64,000 bases of DNA from Alloacidobacterium dinghuense (GTDB lineage: Bacteria; Acidobacteriota; Terriglobia; Terriglobales; Acidobacteriaceae). The notes under the pieces are model-generated. The model was not told the DNA's origin, did not search any database, and was given only the letters and a program-made list of their open reading frames with translations. The stretch is taken from NCBI RefSeq assembly GCF_014274465.1, contig NZ_CP060394.1, positions 5,952,001 through 6,016,000 of the forward strand, written 5' to 3'. Every line of letters starts with the position of its first letter. Positions within the stretch are counted from its first letter, which is position 1. The position numbers and the translations under genes were made by a program. Of this stretch, positions 8,391-16,914 are shown piece by piece.

Positions 8391-10571
8391 TTAATCTGCT
8401 GCGACTCTGCGTCGGGATGACACCTTCTTCGCGGGTACTTTCGGCTTCGGTTGCTCCTCTTCCGGCAACTTTGGGATATCGTCTGCCGAAGCCTTGCCCT
8501 CGGCTACGCGCATGAAGAAATCCTGTGAGCTGAAAGCGGGCAGAGATTTGCCAAGCGCTGTCTCGCGCACACGGTGGTACTTGCCGTCGCCTGCAAGGAG
8601 CCGGGTTTTTACCGTGTCGGCAAGATAGGCGGCGAGGATCTCGTTGCGAAGGCGCGCGCAGAGTTGAGCGTCCTTAACGGGAAAAACGACTTCGCAGCGC
8701 TCAAACAGATTGCGCGGCATCCAATCGGCGCTGCCGCAGTAGAACTCTTCTTCGCCAGCATTCGCAAAGTAAAAAATGCGGCTGTGTTCCAGGAAGCGGC
8801 CCACGATCGACCGCACGCGAATGTTGTCGCTTACACCTTTCAGTCCCGGACGTATGGCGCAGATGCCACGCACGATCAAATCCACCTGCACACCGGCCTG
8901 CGACGCAGCATAGAGCGCTTCGATAACACTCTGCTCGAGCAGCGAGTTCATTTTGGCGATGATGTGAGCTGGTTGGCCCGCCTTGGCATGCTCTGTCTCT
9001 CTTGCGATTAGCCGAATAAAGCTCTCCGCCAGCGTCAGCGGGGCTACGAACAAGGGCGCGTAATCATCCGACTCCGAGTGCGCGGTCAGGTAATTGAAGA
9101 CGCTGTGCACACCCGCCGTGATTGCAGCATCGGAAGTCAACAGGCTGAGGTCGGTGTAAAAGCGCGCAGTATTCGGGTTGTAGTTGCCTGTTCCAAGATG
9201 CGCATAGCGGCGGATCGTCCCATCCGGATCGCGACGCACGAGGAGGGCCAGTTTGCAATGCGTTTTCAGGCCTACGATGCCGTGAAAAACCTGTACGCCA
9301 GCATCTTCGAGATCACGCGCCCAGCGAATATTCGACGCTTCATCGAAGCGAGCCATCAACTCGACGACGACCGTCACTTCCTTGCTTTGGGCGGCATCGA
9401 CAAGGGCACGAAACATGGGGGAATCAGAACTCGTTCTGTAGAGCGTCTGCTTGATCGAGATCACGTTAGGGTCGGCGGCTGCAGACTCGATATACCCGAC
9501 CACGGCATCGTACGAGTCATACGGATGATGCAGCAGAATGTCGCGGTGCCGCAGCTCATCAAACAGATCCGCCGATTTGCGGTTTAGCCGCAGCTCGTGC
9601 GGAACGAAAGGCGCAAACTTCAGATCAGGCCGTGGCGCATCGCTGTAAAGGTTCATTAAGCGAGACAGGTTCACCGGCCCATCGGTGCGGTAGACCTGCA
9701 ACTCATCCAACTCAAAATTGATGCGCAGACGGTCGATGATTTCGGCGTCGGCCCGGCGCTCAATCTCGAGCCGAACAGCATCTCCTTTGCGGCGATTATG
9801 AAGCTCGGTCCGGACTGTCTCCAGGAGTGAGCGCGCCTCTTCTTCCTGGAAGTACAGATTGCTGTTTCGCGTCACGCGAAAGGCGGCTTTGGAAAGAATC
9901 TCATAGCCCCGATACATGCCTGCGGCATGCTTTTCAATGAGATCGTGCAAAAGAATGAAATCGTGCGTCCCTGGTGAGCAGCAAGGCAAGGGCACCAGCC
10001 GTGGCAGTGCACGCGGTACGGTGACTACACCCAGAACCGGACCCGCTGTGCCCTTTCGCTTGCGCCGCAGAAGTAGAGCAATGCAAAGCGCCTTGTTCAG
10101 AACGCGAGGAAATGGGTGGGCGGGATCGATTGTGATAGGCGTGAGCAGAGGATCGACTTCGCGCTGGTAAAATGAGGTCGCCGCCTCTTTTGCCGTGTCT
10201 CCCAGCTCATTCCAGCCCAGCACACGCACGCCCGCCTCGTGAAGCGCCGGCTGCAACTCTTGATTCCAGCAGGCATACTGCTGGGTCATGAAGGAGTGCA
10301 TATCCTCCGTGAGCGCTTCGAGCGTTTGCTGAGGCGTCACTCCCTCGGGGCCGATATCGGTGTAGCCGTCTTCGATCCGTTGTAGCAGTCCGGCCACTCT
10401 GATCTCGATGAATTCGTCTAAGTTACTGGCGGTAATGGCCAGAAATTTCACCCGTTCCAGCAGAGGATTCGAGGTATCCTGGGCCTCTTCCAGCACGCGC
10501 CGGTTAAATTGCATCCAGGACTCGTCCCGGCCAATCAAAAGGTTCTGCGGTTGCGTCGAACGTGCGTTCAT
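8391..10571 (-). CDS. ppk1: Polyphosphate kinase 1 (Ppk1)
   Basis: 726-residue Ppk1, which polymerises the ATP gamma-phosphate into inorganic polyphosphate. The N-terminal domain has RDESWMQFNRRVLEEA (about 15-30) and ASNLDEFIEIR (48-58). The catalytic PLD-like half holds the phosphorylated histidine in GLKTHCK (H438, equivalent to E. coli H435), H458 in YAHLGTGNYN and H596 in LEHSRIFYF. Length is close to E. coli (688), with an extra C-terminal tail rich in Lys/Pro/Arg. Every key residue seen is intact. It is divergent from the 10734 gene with a 162-bp spacer holding overlapping inverted repeats. Together with the CHAD, Ppx and SixA genes it defines a polyP locus. Confidence 0.95.
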   Translation of the reverse strand: MNARSTQPQNLLIGRDESWMQFNRRVLEEAQDTSNPLLERVKFLAITASNLDEFIEIRVAGLLQRIEDGYTDIGPEGVTPQQTLEALTEDMHSFMTQQYACWNQELQPALHEAGVRVLGWNELGDTAKEAATSFYQREVDPLLTPITIDPAHPFPRVLNKALCIALLLRRKRKGTAGPVLGVVTVPRALPRLVPLPCCSPGTHDFILLHDLIEKHAAGMYRGYEILSKAAFRVTRNSNLYFQEEEARSLLETVRTELHNRRKGDAVRLEIERRADAEIIDRLRINFELDELQVYRTDGPVNLSRLMNLYSDAPRPDLKFAPFVPHELRLNRKSADLFDELRHRDILLHHPYDSYDAVVGYIESAAADPNVISIKQTLYRTSSDSPMFRALVDAAQSKEVTVVVELMARFDEASNIRWARDLEDAGVQVFHGIVGLKTHCKLALLVRRDPDGTIRRYAHLGTGNYNPNTARFYTDLSLLTSDAAITAGVHSVFNYLTAHSESDDYAPLFVAPLTLAESFIRLIARETEHAKAGQPAHIIAKMNSLLEQSVIEALYAASQAGVQVDLIVRGICAIRPGLKGVSDNIRVRSIVGRFLEHSRIFYFANAGEEEFYCGSADWMPRNLFERCEVVFPVKDAQLCARLRNEILAAYLADTVKTRLLAGDGKYHRVRETALGKSLPAFSSQDFFMRVAEGKASADDIPKLPEEEQPKPKVPAKKVSSRRRVAAD

Positions 10572-10642
10572 GGCTCTAGATCCGGACTTAGATGGAAAGT
10601 GTACACAATCTGCTATACACCGGGGCCGGGCGTGCGGATATG

Positions 10643-10672
10643 AAAGGCCCGCTAAAAAGACGGCCTTTTTAG
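10643..10672. repeat. Overlapping inverted repeats between ppk1 and the sigma-like gene
   Basis: Two mutually exclusive hairpins can be drawn: AAAGGCC (10643-10649) with GGCCTTT (10662-10668), and CTAAAAAG (10652-10659) with CTTTTTAG (10665-10672), the latter perfect with a 5-nt loop. The first ends in a T run, like a rho-independent terminator on the plus strand. The site is about 60 bp upstream of the 10734 start and about 70 bp upstream of ppk1. It could be an attenuator, an operator or an insulating terminator. Confidence 0.5.
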
Positions 10673-10733
10673 TCCGATTTGACTCCTAGACGCCACTCCA
10701 TGAGGATAAAAGGTAGCTGTTGGAGGAAATGCG

Positions 10734-11306
10734 ATGGGAAAACACGGTTGTAGCGATGTGCTCGTTCAGGATACAGCGGCCAAGCTGTTTCAGACCGCAG
10801 CCCTCCTGCTCGGAGACGGGGACGAGGCAGTCCGCCTGGTCGAGGAAACCATGGCGGGAGCCGATGTCGATCCTTGCGCGGACGGCAACCAGGCCACGGC
10901 CGTACTCCAGAACCAGCTCGTACAGGCGGCTATTCGCGAACTCAGCCAGCGTGAGCCCGGTTCGTTTGCCGCAGTTGAAACAGAAGGCGGCAACGCTCTT
11001 TGCATCGACGATGATGACCTGTCCGTTTCCGGTATCACCTCGGCTCAGCTGAGCCAGCTTCTTCTTGAAGGCAGAGGCCAGCTTCGTGATTGGCTTGAAC
11101 ACCTGCCAGCAGCGCAGCGGGCTGTCTTTGTGGAGAGAGCCATGCTAGGGCGCGACAATGCCGCGACCGCGCAGACAATTCGCAGTGCAGGCGGTGAAAC
11201 CGCTGCAGGCTGGACGGCGGACAAAGTTAGTGGAGCCTTCCGCCAGGCGCTGTGCTCGCTGGCTAACTCGCTGGCACACTCAGCAACCCCGACTCCTGTC
11301 GCTTAA
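10734..11306 (+). CDS. Degenerate sigma-70-like (region 4) protein, function unknown
   Basis: 190-residue soluble protein with a strong ribosome binding site (GGAGGA, 8 bp before ATG). The C-terminal part, from LRDWLEHLPAAQRAVFVERAMLGRDNAATAQTI (about 121-153, cited as landmarks only), has the shape of sigma factor region 4 (LPxxQRAVFxLRxxxG...AxxI), but the recognition helix is not a good match. The N-terminal half (AAKLFQTAALLLGDGDEAVRLVEE) recalls region 2 helices. It may be an inactivated or specialised ECF-like factor. The TolC/EmrA pair follows 230 bp later on the same strand, but linkage is unproven. Confidence 0.55.
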   Translation: MGKHGCSDVLVQDTAAKLFQTAALLLGDGDEAVRLVEETMAGADVDPCADGNQATAVLQNQLVQAAIRELSQREPGSFAAVETEGGNALCIDDDDLSVSGITSAQLSQLLLEGRGQLRDWLEHLPAAQRAVFVERAMLGRDNAATAQTIRSAGGETAAGWTADKVSGAFRQALCSLANSLAHSATPTPVA

Positions 11307-11539
11307 CTCCTTTTGGGCCGCGGGTAATTCCCCTGACGGCGGAAGACTAGTGTGCCTAAGCAAGGTGACGTGAGCATTGGGCCGATCTGGCCGCTGATTC
11401 TCGCCACCACGGCCATGTAAAATGGCATGGTTCCCGGCGCAAGGTCTTGATTCCCTGTTATTTTCTGAATTTTTTGAACAGACTACGCATCGAAAGTAAA
11501 GCCCCTTTTGGGGTATCTCCGGGTAACACAGGTGAATCG

Positions 11540-13015
11540 TTGGTCCAAATAACCAGAAATGGCTGGCGGTGGCGTGTGGCTTCCGGTCTGCTGGCAGTCG
11601 GCTCCCTCATCGCTCCAGCGAGTGCAGTGGCACAGTTGGGGGCACCTACAAGCAGCAGCTCCTCGTCGTCCATTCCCAGTCCTTACCAGATTTCCACGCC
11701 ACAGCAGGGTGGCAGCGGCTTTCAGGGCAGTGTCGTTGAAGACAAGCCCACAGAAGGCGTACTCCCGCTGTCTCTGGACGATGCGATCCAGCGCGGTCTG
11801 AAGCACAATCTTGGCTATATTCTCAGCGCCGAGAACACGACCAATGTGAACGGCTCGCGCTTGCAAGAGCTGCAAGATTTGCTTCCTACGGTGAAGGCCA
11901 AAGGAGAAGTCTCTGTACAGCAGGTGAACCTCGCAGCCGAAGGTCTCCGCATTCCTGGCTTTCCCACGATCATCGGGCCTTATGGCTTTACCGATATTCG
12001 GGCTTCGCTTGATTGGTCGCTGGTGAACATCGCCTCGCTCCGGAACTACCTGGCGGCGAAACACAACTTCCAGAGTTCGAAGCTTTCTGTTGATGATGCC
12101 CGCGACATGGTGGTGCTGACCGTGGGCAATGCCTATCTGCTTGTTATCGCCGACAAGTCCCGTATCGACAGTGCCCAGGCGCAGGTGGACACCTCAAAGG
12201 TATCGCTCGACCAGGCAGTCGCGAACCATCAGGCCGGAACCGCTCCGCTGCTCGATGAGCTGCGCGCCCGCGTCGATTACCAGACGCAGCAGCAGACGCT
12301 CATTTCCGCGCAAAACGCATACGAAAAAGACAAGATCGCGCTCGCTCGCGCCATTGGTCTGCCGCTCGAACAGAAATTCGAACTCAGCGACCAGGCGCCG
12401 TATGCGGCCCTCGACGATGTCGATCCCGACACGGCTGTACAGCATGCAATCGATACCCGCAGTGACCTCAAGGCAACGGCTGAGCAGGTCAAGTCGGCGG
12501 AAAAAGCCCGCTCCGCTGCAACCGCTGAGCGATATCCGACCATCAGCTTCTCGGGGGACTATGGCGACATTGGCGTGAACCCGGCGAACTCGCACGGAAC
12601 CGGTAACGCTTCCGGCACGCTTTCTGTCCCCGTGTATGAAGAAGGAAAGCTTGGCGGCGATGCACGTCAGGCGCAGGCGCAGCTTGAAATCAAACGCGCG
12701 CAGTTCAGTGATCTTCACGGGCAGATCAGTGCCGATGTGCGCGACAGCATCCTCGACATTCGTTCTGCGCAAAAGCAGGTGGAAGTCTCGCGCAGCAATG
12801 TGCAACTGGCGAATGAAGCATTGAGCGAAGCGCAACAGCGCTACGCTGCCGGGGTTTCGGATAATCTTGCCGTATCACAGGCGCAGCAATCCGTTGCTCA
12901 GGCAAATGATCAGTATGTGAGCAGCCTCTATCAGCACAACATCGCGAAGCTTTCTTTAGCGCGAGCGCTGGGAGTCGCTCAGAAGAACTACAAGAGTTAT
13001 GTGGGAGGAAAGTGA
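11540..13015 (+). CDS. TolC family outer membrane efflux protein
   Basis: Outer-membrane channel of the TolC/OEP family, about 491 residues from a TTG start at 11540. That start is preferred because AGGTG lies 5 bp upstream and it leaves an N-terminus that is a good signal peptide (basic RNGWRWR, hydrophobic SGLLAVGSLIA, cleavage after SAVAQ). A longer in-frame start at 11447 would add about 31 residues. A Ser-rich linker follows the signal. Two OEP repeats contain the usual long helices (LDDAIQRGLKHN near 75; QKQVEVSRSNVQLANEALSEAQQRY near 425). The membrane fusion gene starts 3 bp after its stop, so they form a translational pair. Confidence 0.9.
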   Translation: MVQITRNGWRWRVASGLLAVGSLIAPASAVAQLGAPTSSSSSSSIPSPYQISTPQQGGSGFQGSVVEDKPTEGVLPLSLDDAIQRGLKHNLGYILSAENTTNVNGSRLQELQDLLPTVKAKGEVSVQQVNLAAEGLRIPGFPTIIGPYGFTDIRASLDWSLVNIASLRNYLAAKHNFQSSKLSVDDARDMVVLTVGNAYLLVIADKSRIDSAQAQVDTSKVSLDQAVANHQAGTAPLLDELRARVDYQTQQQTLISAQNAYEKDKIALARAIGLPLEQKFELSDQAPYAALDDVDPDTAVQHAIDTRSDLKATAEQVKSAEKARSAATAERYPTISFSGDYGDIGVNPANSHGTGNASGTLSVPVYEEGKLGGDARQAQAQLEIKRAQFSDLHGQISADVRDSILDIRSAQKQVEVSRSNVQLANEALSEAQQRYAAGVSDNLAVSQAQQSVAQANDQYVSSLYQHNIAKLSLARALGVAQKNYKSYVGGK

Positions 13016-13018
13016 AAC

Positions 13019-14251
13019 GTGGCCGAGCAGGTAGCGGAACCTACAGAAAAAAATCGCATCGACACGCCTGAAGAGCGGGCGCCGCAAAAGTCGAGTAAGC
13101 GGTTCATCATTATCGGAGTTGTCGCTGTCCTGGTGATTGTCGGGCTTCTCTGGTGGTGGCATTCCACCTACTACGAGGACACGGACGACGCGCAGGTCAA
13201 CGGGCACCTGATCCAGATCAGCGCGCGCATTCAAGGCCATGTCCTCAAGGTGAACGTCGACGAAAACCAGTACGTTGAAGCCAACACAGTCATAGCAGAA
13301 CTCGACCCCAAGGACTTTGAAACAGCAGTCGCACAGGACGAGGCCAATCTTGAAGCTGCCCAAGCGGCCTATGAAGCCGCTAACGTCAACGTCCCCGTCA
13401 TCCACATCAACACCGGCAGTACTCTGACCTCGGCTGGTGCAGACGTCTCCAGCGCGGACGCACAGGTCGTGCAGTCCGAACACCAGCAGCAGGCTGCGCA
13501 GGCTGCGGTCGTGCAGGCCGATGCCAACAACACCAAGGCGCAACTCGATCTGCAGCGCTACAAGCCGCTCGTCGAAAAGGATGTGATCTCCAAGCAGCAG
13601 TTCGATGCTGCTGTAGCCGCGGCCGACGGCGACAAGGCCGCTCTGGAACAAGCCAAGGCCAATCTCGAAGCTGCGAACTCTGCAGTCCGAGTGGCGAAAG
13701 ACCGTGTAGCCTCCGCGCAGGCGTCCTTGAAATACGCTCAGACCGGGCCGCAACAGGTGGCCATTCAGAAAGCCCGCGCGGACCAGGCTGCTGCCCAGGT
13801 CCAGCAAGCGAAGGCCGCGCTCGACCAGGCCAAGCTGAACCTCAGCTACACCAGAATCTATGCCTCGACGGCGGGCATCATCACCAAGAAGAGCGTCGAA
13901 GTGGGACAGAACGTGAGCGTCGGCCAGAACATGGCCACCCTCGTCTCGCTCGACGACATCTGGATCACTGCCAACTTTAAGGAAACCCAGCTCGAGCACA
14001 TGCGTCAGGGACAGCTCGTCACCATCAGTGTTGATGCCTACGGCGGCCGCAAATACGACGGCAAGGTGACGCAGATCGGTGGCGCTACCGGCTCTGTTTT
14101 GAGCCTCTTCCCGCCGGAAAACGCAACTGGAAACTACGTCAAGGTAGTTCAGCGTATTCCAGTGCGTATCGACTTGACCAATCGTGACCAAAACTCTGAC
14201 CATTTGCTGCGTCCGGGCATGTCGGTTGAGCCCAAAGTCAGGGTGAAGTAA
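13019..14251 (+). CDS. HlyD/EmrA family membrane fusion protein
   Basis: 410-residue periplasmic adaptor with one N-terminal transmembrane segment (about 28-47) and the EmrA signature TDDAQVNGH (55-63) at the start of the lipoyl-like half. A long Ala/Gln-rich coiled coil (about 100-265) forms the hairpin, followed by the second lipoyl half (YTRIYASTAGIITKKSVEVGQ) and a beta-barrel region (DIWITANFKETQL). The GTG start has GGGAGG about 10 bp upstream. It would link an inner-membrane pump to the TolC protein encoded just before it. No MFS (EmrB) or ABC pump gene follows, so the inner-membrane partner must be elsewhere. Confidence 0.9.
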   Translation: MAEQVAEPTEKNRIDTPEERAPQKSSKRFIIIGVVAVLVIVGLLWWWHSTYYEDTDDAQVNGHLIQISARIQGHVLKVNVDENQYVEANTVIAELDPKDFETAVAQDEANLEAAQAAYEAANVNVPVIHINTGSTLTSAGADVSSADAQVVQSEHQQQAAQAAVVQADANNTKAQLDLQRYKPLVEKDVISKQQFDAAVAAADGDKAALEQAKANLEAANSAVRVAKDRVASAQASLKYAQTGPQQVAIQKARADQAAAQVQQAKAALDQAKLNLSYTRIYASTAGIITKKSVEVGQNVSVGQNMATLVSLDDIWITANFKETQLEHMRQGQLVTISVDAYGGRKYDGKVTQIGGATGSVLSLFPPENATGNYVKVVQRIPVRIDLTNRDQNSDHLLRPGMSVEPKVRVK

Positions 14252-14262
14252 TCTGCATCCGC

Positions 14263-14312
14263 GCGATTCTCGGACCCAGGCAATGTAACATCCGCCGTGG
14301 TCTGAGAATCGC
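14263..14312 (+). terminator. Long hairpin after the efflux pair
   Basis: Arms GCGATTCTCGGACC (14263-14276) and GGTCTGAGAATCGC (14299-14312) pair over 14 positions with one G-U, around a 22-nt loop. A short T-rich stretch (CTTTT) follows about 6 nt later. It sits 12 bp past the EmrA-like stop and is probably a transcription end or mRNA-stabilising stem; the T tract is weak. Confidence 0.5.
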
Positions 14313-14387
14313 CCGATCTTTTGACCAAAGCCTGACATTTTGATGACAAAATCCGCACAGCGTCCACAGATACTGGTGCGATAGATC

Positions 14388-15458
14388 ATGACCTCCAGAC
14401 AAGAAGAATGCGTAAGGCCATCCTGGAGCGACGACCACTTGGATTCTTCTTCTCCGCCTGAAATCAAGGCTTCTTACTTTGACGAGAAGCTGGGAGCATG
14501 GGTGTTGAGTCGCTATGCGGATGTGCTTGCCGCGTTCCGCAGTCCCGTTCTTGTGCCAACAGGCGCGAAGGGTGGATCAAAGAAAGCGGCACCCAATGAA
14601 ACAATACGATTGAAGATGCGCGCGGAGACAAAGGCGGCGCTCTCGCTCCGGCAATTGTATAAGTGGCAAAAAATTCTCACGTCGGAGGCGGACGCATTAA
14701 CGCAGCGCCTGCCTCTCGGTGTGCCAGTGAACCTAGTTGAGAAAGTTGCCCGGCCGCTGTGCCTTACGCTTGCAGTAGCAGTGACGAAGGCCGATCCAAA
14801 GGATGCAAGCCACCTTCAGTCGTTGGCCAGGCACGTTTCCGCTGCGGCCGCAGAACCGTACGACACGAAAATTGGAGCTTCCGCTGAAGCAGCAAACGCA
14901 GAGCTTCGTGGTTGCTTCCACGCCGGGGCCGAAGCCCTGCGCGACTCAGGTTTCGTTGCGCTCTCGCATACCTTACCTTGTTTGCTTGCAAATGCGTGGT
15001 TTGCATTGCTTGCGCATCCCCAGCAATGGAGACGTCTGCACCAGCGACCGGCGCTCACCGCGAAAGCAATGGAGGAGTTGCTGCGTTATGCAGGATTGAC
15101 GCGGCTTCTTTTTCGTCGCGCCATTGAGGATGTAGATCTTAACGGTGTTCCTCTGCGGAAAGGCGATCGCGTGATACTAAGAATTGCGGTTGCCAATAAA
15201 GACCCGGAGCGCTTTCCTCGGCCCAATGAAATGGACTGGGTTCATCAGGGGAAAGGCCACCTTGCGCTTGGCTCAGGTCCGCACACGTGCGTGGGAGGAA
15301 GCCTGATTCGCATGGCGGCCATTACGATCACGCGCCCGCTGCTGGAGCGTTTTGGGTGGGTTGAAATTACGGGAACTGTAGAGTGGCATGGCGGTCCCGT
15401 CTTCCGTTCTCCCGCTACATTACCCGTTTGTCTCTATGAGACGATTCCTGTTATCTGA
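14388..15458 (+). CDS. Short cytochrome P450-like protein
   Basis: 356-residue P450-fold protein, short for a bacterial P450 (usually about 400). The heme ligand loop is LGSGPHTCVGG with Cys301, and the K-helix ExxR is EELLR (E230-R233). The I-helix motif, normally AGxE/DT, reads ALSHT at 191-195: the Gly and the acidic residue of the proton-delivery pair are missing, while the Thr is kept. The missing length is from the N-terminal region. It may bind heme but use a different chemistry, such as a peroxide-type or non-monooxygenase reaction (inference). It follows the efflux pair after a hairpin and precedes dps; no ferredoxin or reductase gene is adjacent. Confidence 0.75.
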   Translation: MTSRQEECVRPSWSDDHLDSSSPPEIKASYFDEKLGAWVLSRYADVLAAFRSPVLVPTGAKGGSKKAAPNETIRLKMRAETKAALSLRQLYKWQKILTSEADALTQRLPLGVPVNLVEKVARPLCLTLAVAVTKADPKDASHLQSLARHVSAAAAEPYDTKIGASAEAANAELRGCFHAGAEALRDSGFVALSHTLPCLLANAWFALLAHPQQWRRLHQRPALTAKAMEELLRYAGLTRLLFRRAIEDVDLNGVPLRKGDRVILRIAVANKDPERFPRPNEMDWVHQGKGHLALGSGPHTCVGGSLIRMAAITITRPLLERFGWVEITGTVEWHGGPVFRSPATLPVCLYETIPVI

Positions 15459-15549
15459 TCCTTCCTTAAGATTAGTCGGTCTGATTCCAACCTTCAGCAG
15501 CGTCGGTTCGGGCTGTTGCATCTAAACATGCAGAGTGGAGGATTGAAGT

Positions 15550-16149
15550 ATGAGCAAGCCTGCCCTGAAAGAAGTTACGAGCAAAGCAGACCACATTACA
15601 CCCCACTGGCACCAGAACGCCAAAGAAATTCAAAAGTTCGGCACAGTCATCAGTGACATGCCTATCGGCTTGGATGAAAGTGCCCGCCTGGAGATTACGG
15701 GGCGTCTCAATGTCCTTCTCGCTGATACCGCAAGCTTGCGGGACCTTTATAAGAAATCGCACTGGCACGTCTCCGGCCCGACCTTTTATCAGCTTCACCT
15801 TCTCTTCGATAAGCATTTTGGCGAGCAGGTAGAGCTTGTTGACGGCCTGGCGGAACGCATCCAGATGCTTGGCGGCGTCAGCATCGCCATGGCGCACGAC
15901 ATCGCAGAAACCACACGCTTGCAACGCCCGCCCAAAGGCCGCGAAGAAGTTCCGGTGATCATCTCGCGCCTGCTTGAAGCACACAAGATCATCCTCGACG
16001 ATGCCCGCAAGCTGGCCAAGCGTGCAAGCGACGTGCGCGACGACGGTACCAATGATCTCCTGATCAGCGACGTCGTCCGCACGAATGAAATGCAGGTATG
16101 GTTCATCAGTGAGCACCTGGTAGAGATGCCACTGGTCTTCGCCAGGTAA
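15550..16149 (+). CDS. dps: Dps family DNA-protecting ferritin-like protein
   Basis: 199-residue Dps protein that oxidises ferrous iron with peroxide and stores it in a dodecamer, often bound to DNA. The intersubunit ferroxidase ligands are visible: H71 in SHWHVSGP, and H83, D87 and E92 in the LHLLFDKHFGEQVELVD segment, followed by AERIQMLGG. The N-terminal 25-30 residues hold several Lys and His, compatible with a DNA-binding tail. GGAGG lies about 10 bp before ATG. A clear rho-independent terminator follows, so this is a single-gene unit. Confidence 0.94.
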   Translation: MSKPALKEVTSKADHITPHWHQNAKEIQKFGTVISDMPIGLDESARLEITGRLNVLLADTASLRDLYKKSHWHVSGPTFYQLHLLFDKHFGEQVELVDGLAERIQMLGGVSIAMAHDIAETTRLQRPPKGREEVPVIISRLLEAHKIILDDARKLAKRASDVRDDGTNDLLISDVVRTNEMQVWFISEHLVEMPLVFAR

Positions 16150-16180
16150 CCAACAACGTTTCATACATAACTTGATACAC

Positions 16181-16218
16181 AAAGGCCCAACCTGATCGCT
16201 GGTTCGGCCTTTTGTTTT
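16181..16218 (+). terminator. Rho-independent terminator of dps
   Basis: Stem AAAGGCC-C-AACC pairs with GGTT-C-GGCCTTT around an 8-nt loop and runs into TTTTGTTTT. It starts 32 bp after the dps stop. Confidence 0.85.
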
Positions 16219-16299
16219 GTATGGAATGACGGATAACCCTTCATGTCCTTCCGCGTCAATCACTCGATGGACTAGACTAATCCGTCTGGGAGGCAGAGC

Positions 16300-16914
16300 A
16301 TGCCGTACCGCAGAAGTCTTACTCTGTCCGCGCTGTTCCTGTGCTGCCTGGCTGCTGCCGCAAAGGACAAGAAAAAACTTCAGCTGCCGGTCGACGTGCT
16401 CCAGGCACATACAGCCTGGGTGATCGTCGATCCCGGCGCGGGCGTTGATGTCACTGACCCAAATGCCAATCGCATTGCTCGCGCTGATGTCGAAAACGCT
16501 CTGGCAAAGTGGGGCAGGCTCATGCCGGTAACGGACCCGTCCCAGGCGGACCTCATCATTGTGATTCGCAAAGGCAACGGCAAGCTGGTGCAGCCGACAA
16601 TCGGCGGCACACCCATCAACGCTCCGCCTCCCGTGATTGCCCAACGAACAGATACCGGCGTCACTGCTTCCGGTCGCGCTGGGCCGCCACTTGAAACGTC
16701 CGATCCGCATCCGGAAATGGAGGTTAGCACTCCGGACGACACGTTCGCCGTGTACCGCGGCGATCCGAACCACATCACAGAGCAGAATCCCCTCAATTCG
16801 CCGCCAGTATGGCGATACACGAGAAAGGACGCGCTTGAGCCTCCCGGCGTTCCAGCAGTGGACGCTTTTCGCAAAGCTATTAACGATTCGGAGAAAGCAC
16901 TGGCTGGTCCTTAG
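16300..16914 (+). CDS. Secreted hypothetical protein
   Basis: 204-residue protein with a signal peptide (MPYRRSLTLSALFLCCLAAAA), cleaved near residue 21. The mature part has a small alpha/beta look: VDVLQAHTAWVIVDPGAGVDVTD, then a helix DVENALAKWGRLMPV and a strand ADLIIVIRKGNGK. This order resembles small periplasmic DUF4136-like proteins, but I do not claim that family. The C-terminal half is Pro-rich. Its stop codon abuts the convergent ADOP stop with no spacer. No function is proposed. Confidence 0.7.
   Translation: MPYRRSLTLSALFLCCLAAAAKDKKKLQLPVDVLQAHTAWVIVDPGAGVDVTDPNANRIARADVENALAKWGRLMPVTDPSQADLIIVIRKGNGKLVQPTIGGTPINAPPPVIAQRTDTGVTASGRAGPPLETSDPHPEMEVSTPDDTFAVYRGDPNHITEQNPLNSPPVWRYTRKDALEPPGVPAVDAFRKAINDSEKALAGP

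Noticed and set aside
12956-14467. 503-codon open frame on the minus strand opposite the EmrA-like gene
   Set aside because: It is entirely antisense to a well-supported gene, with no domain, and such frames are common opposite Ala/Gln-rich high-GC coding sequence.
15472-16773. 433-codon minus-strand open frame opposite dps and the secreted protein
   Set aside because: It covers dps, its terminator and the next gene on the opposite strand; composition is not protein-like.
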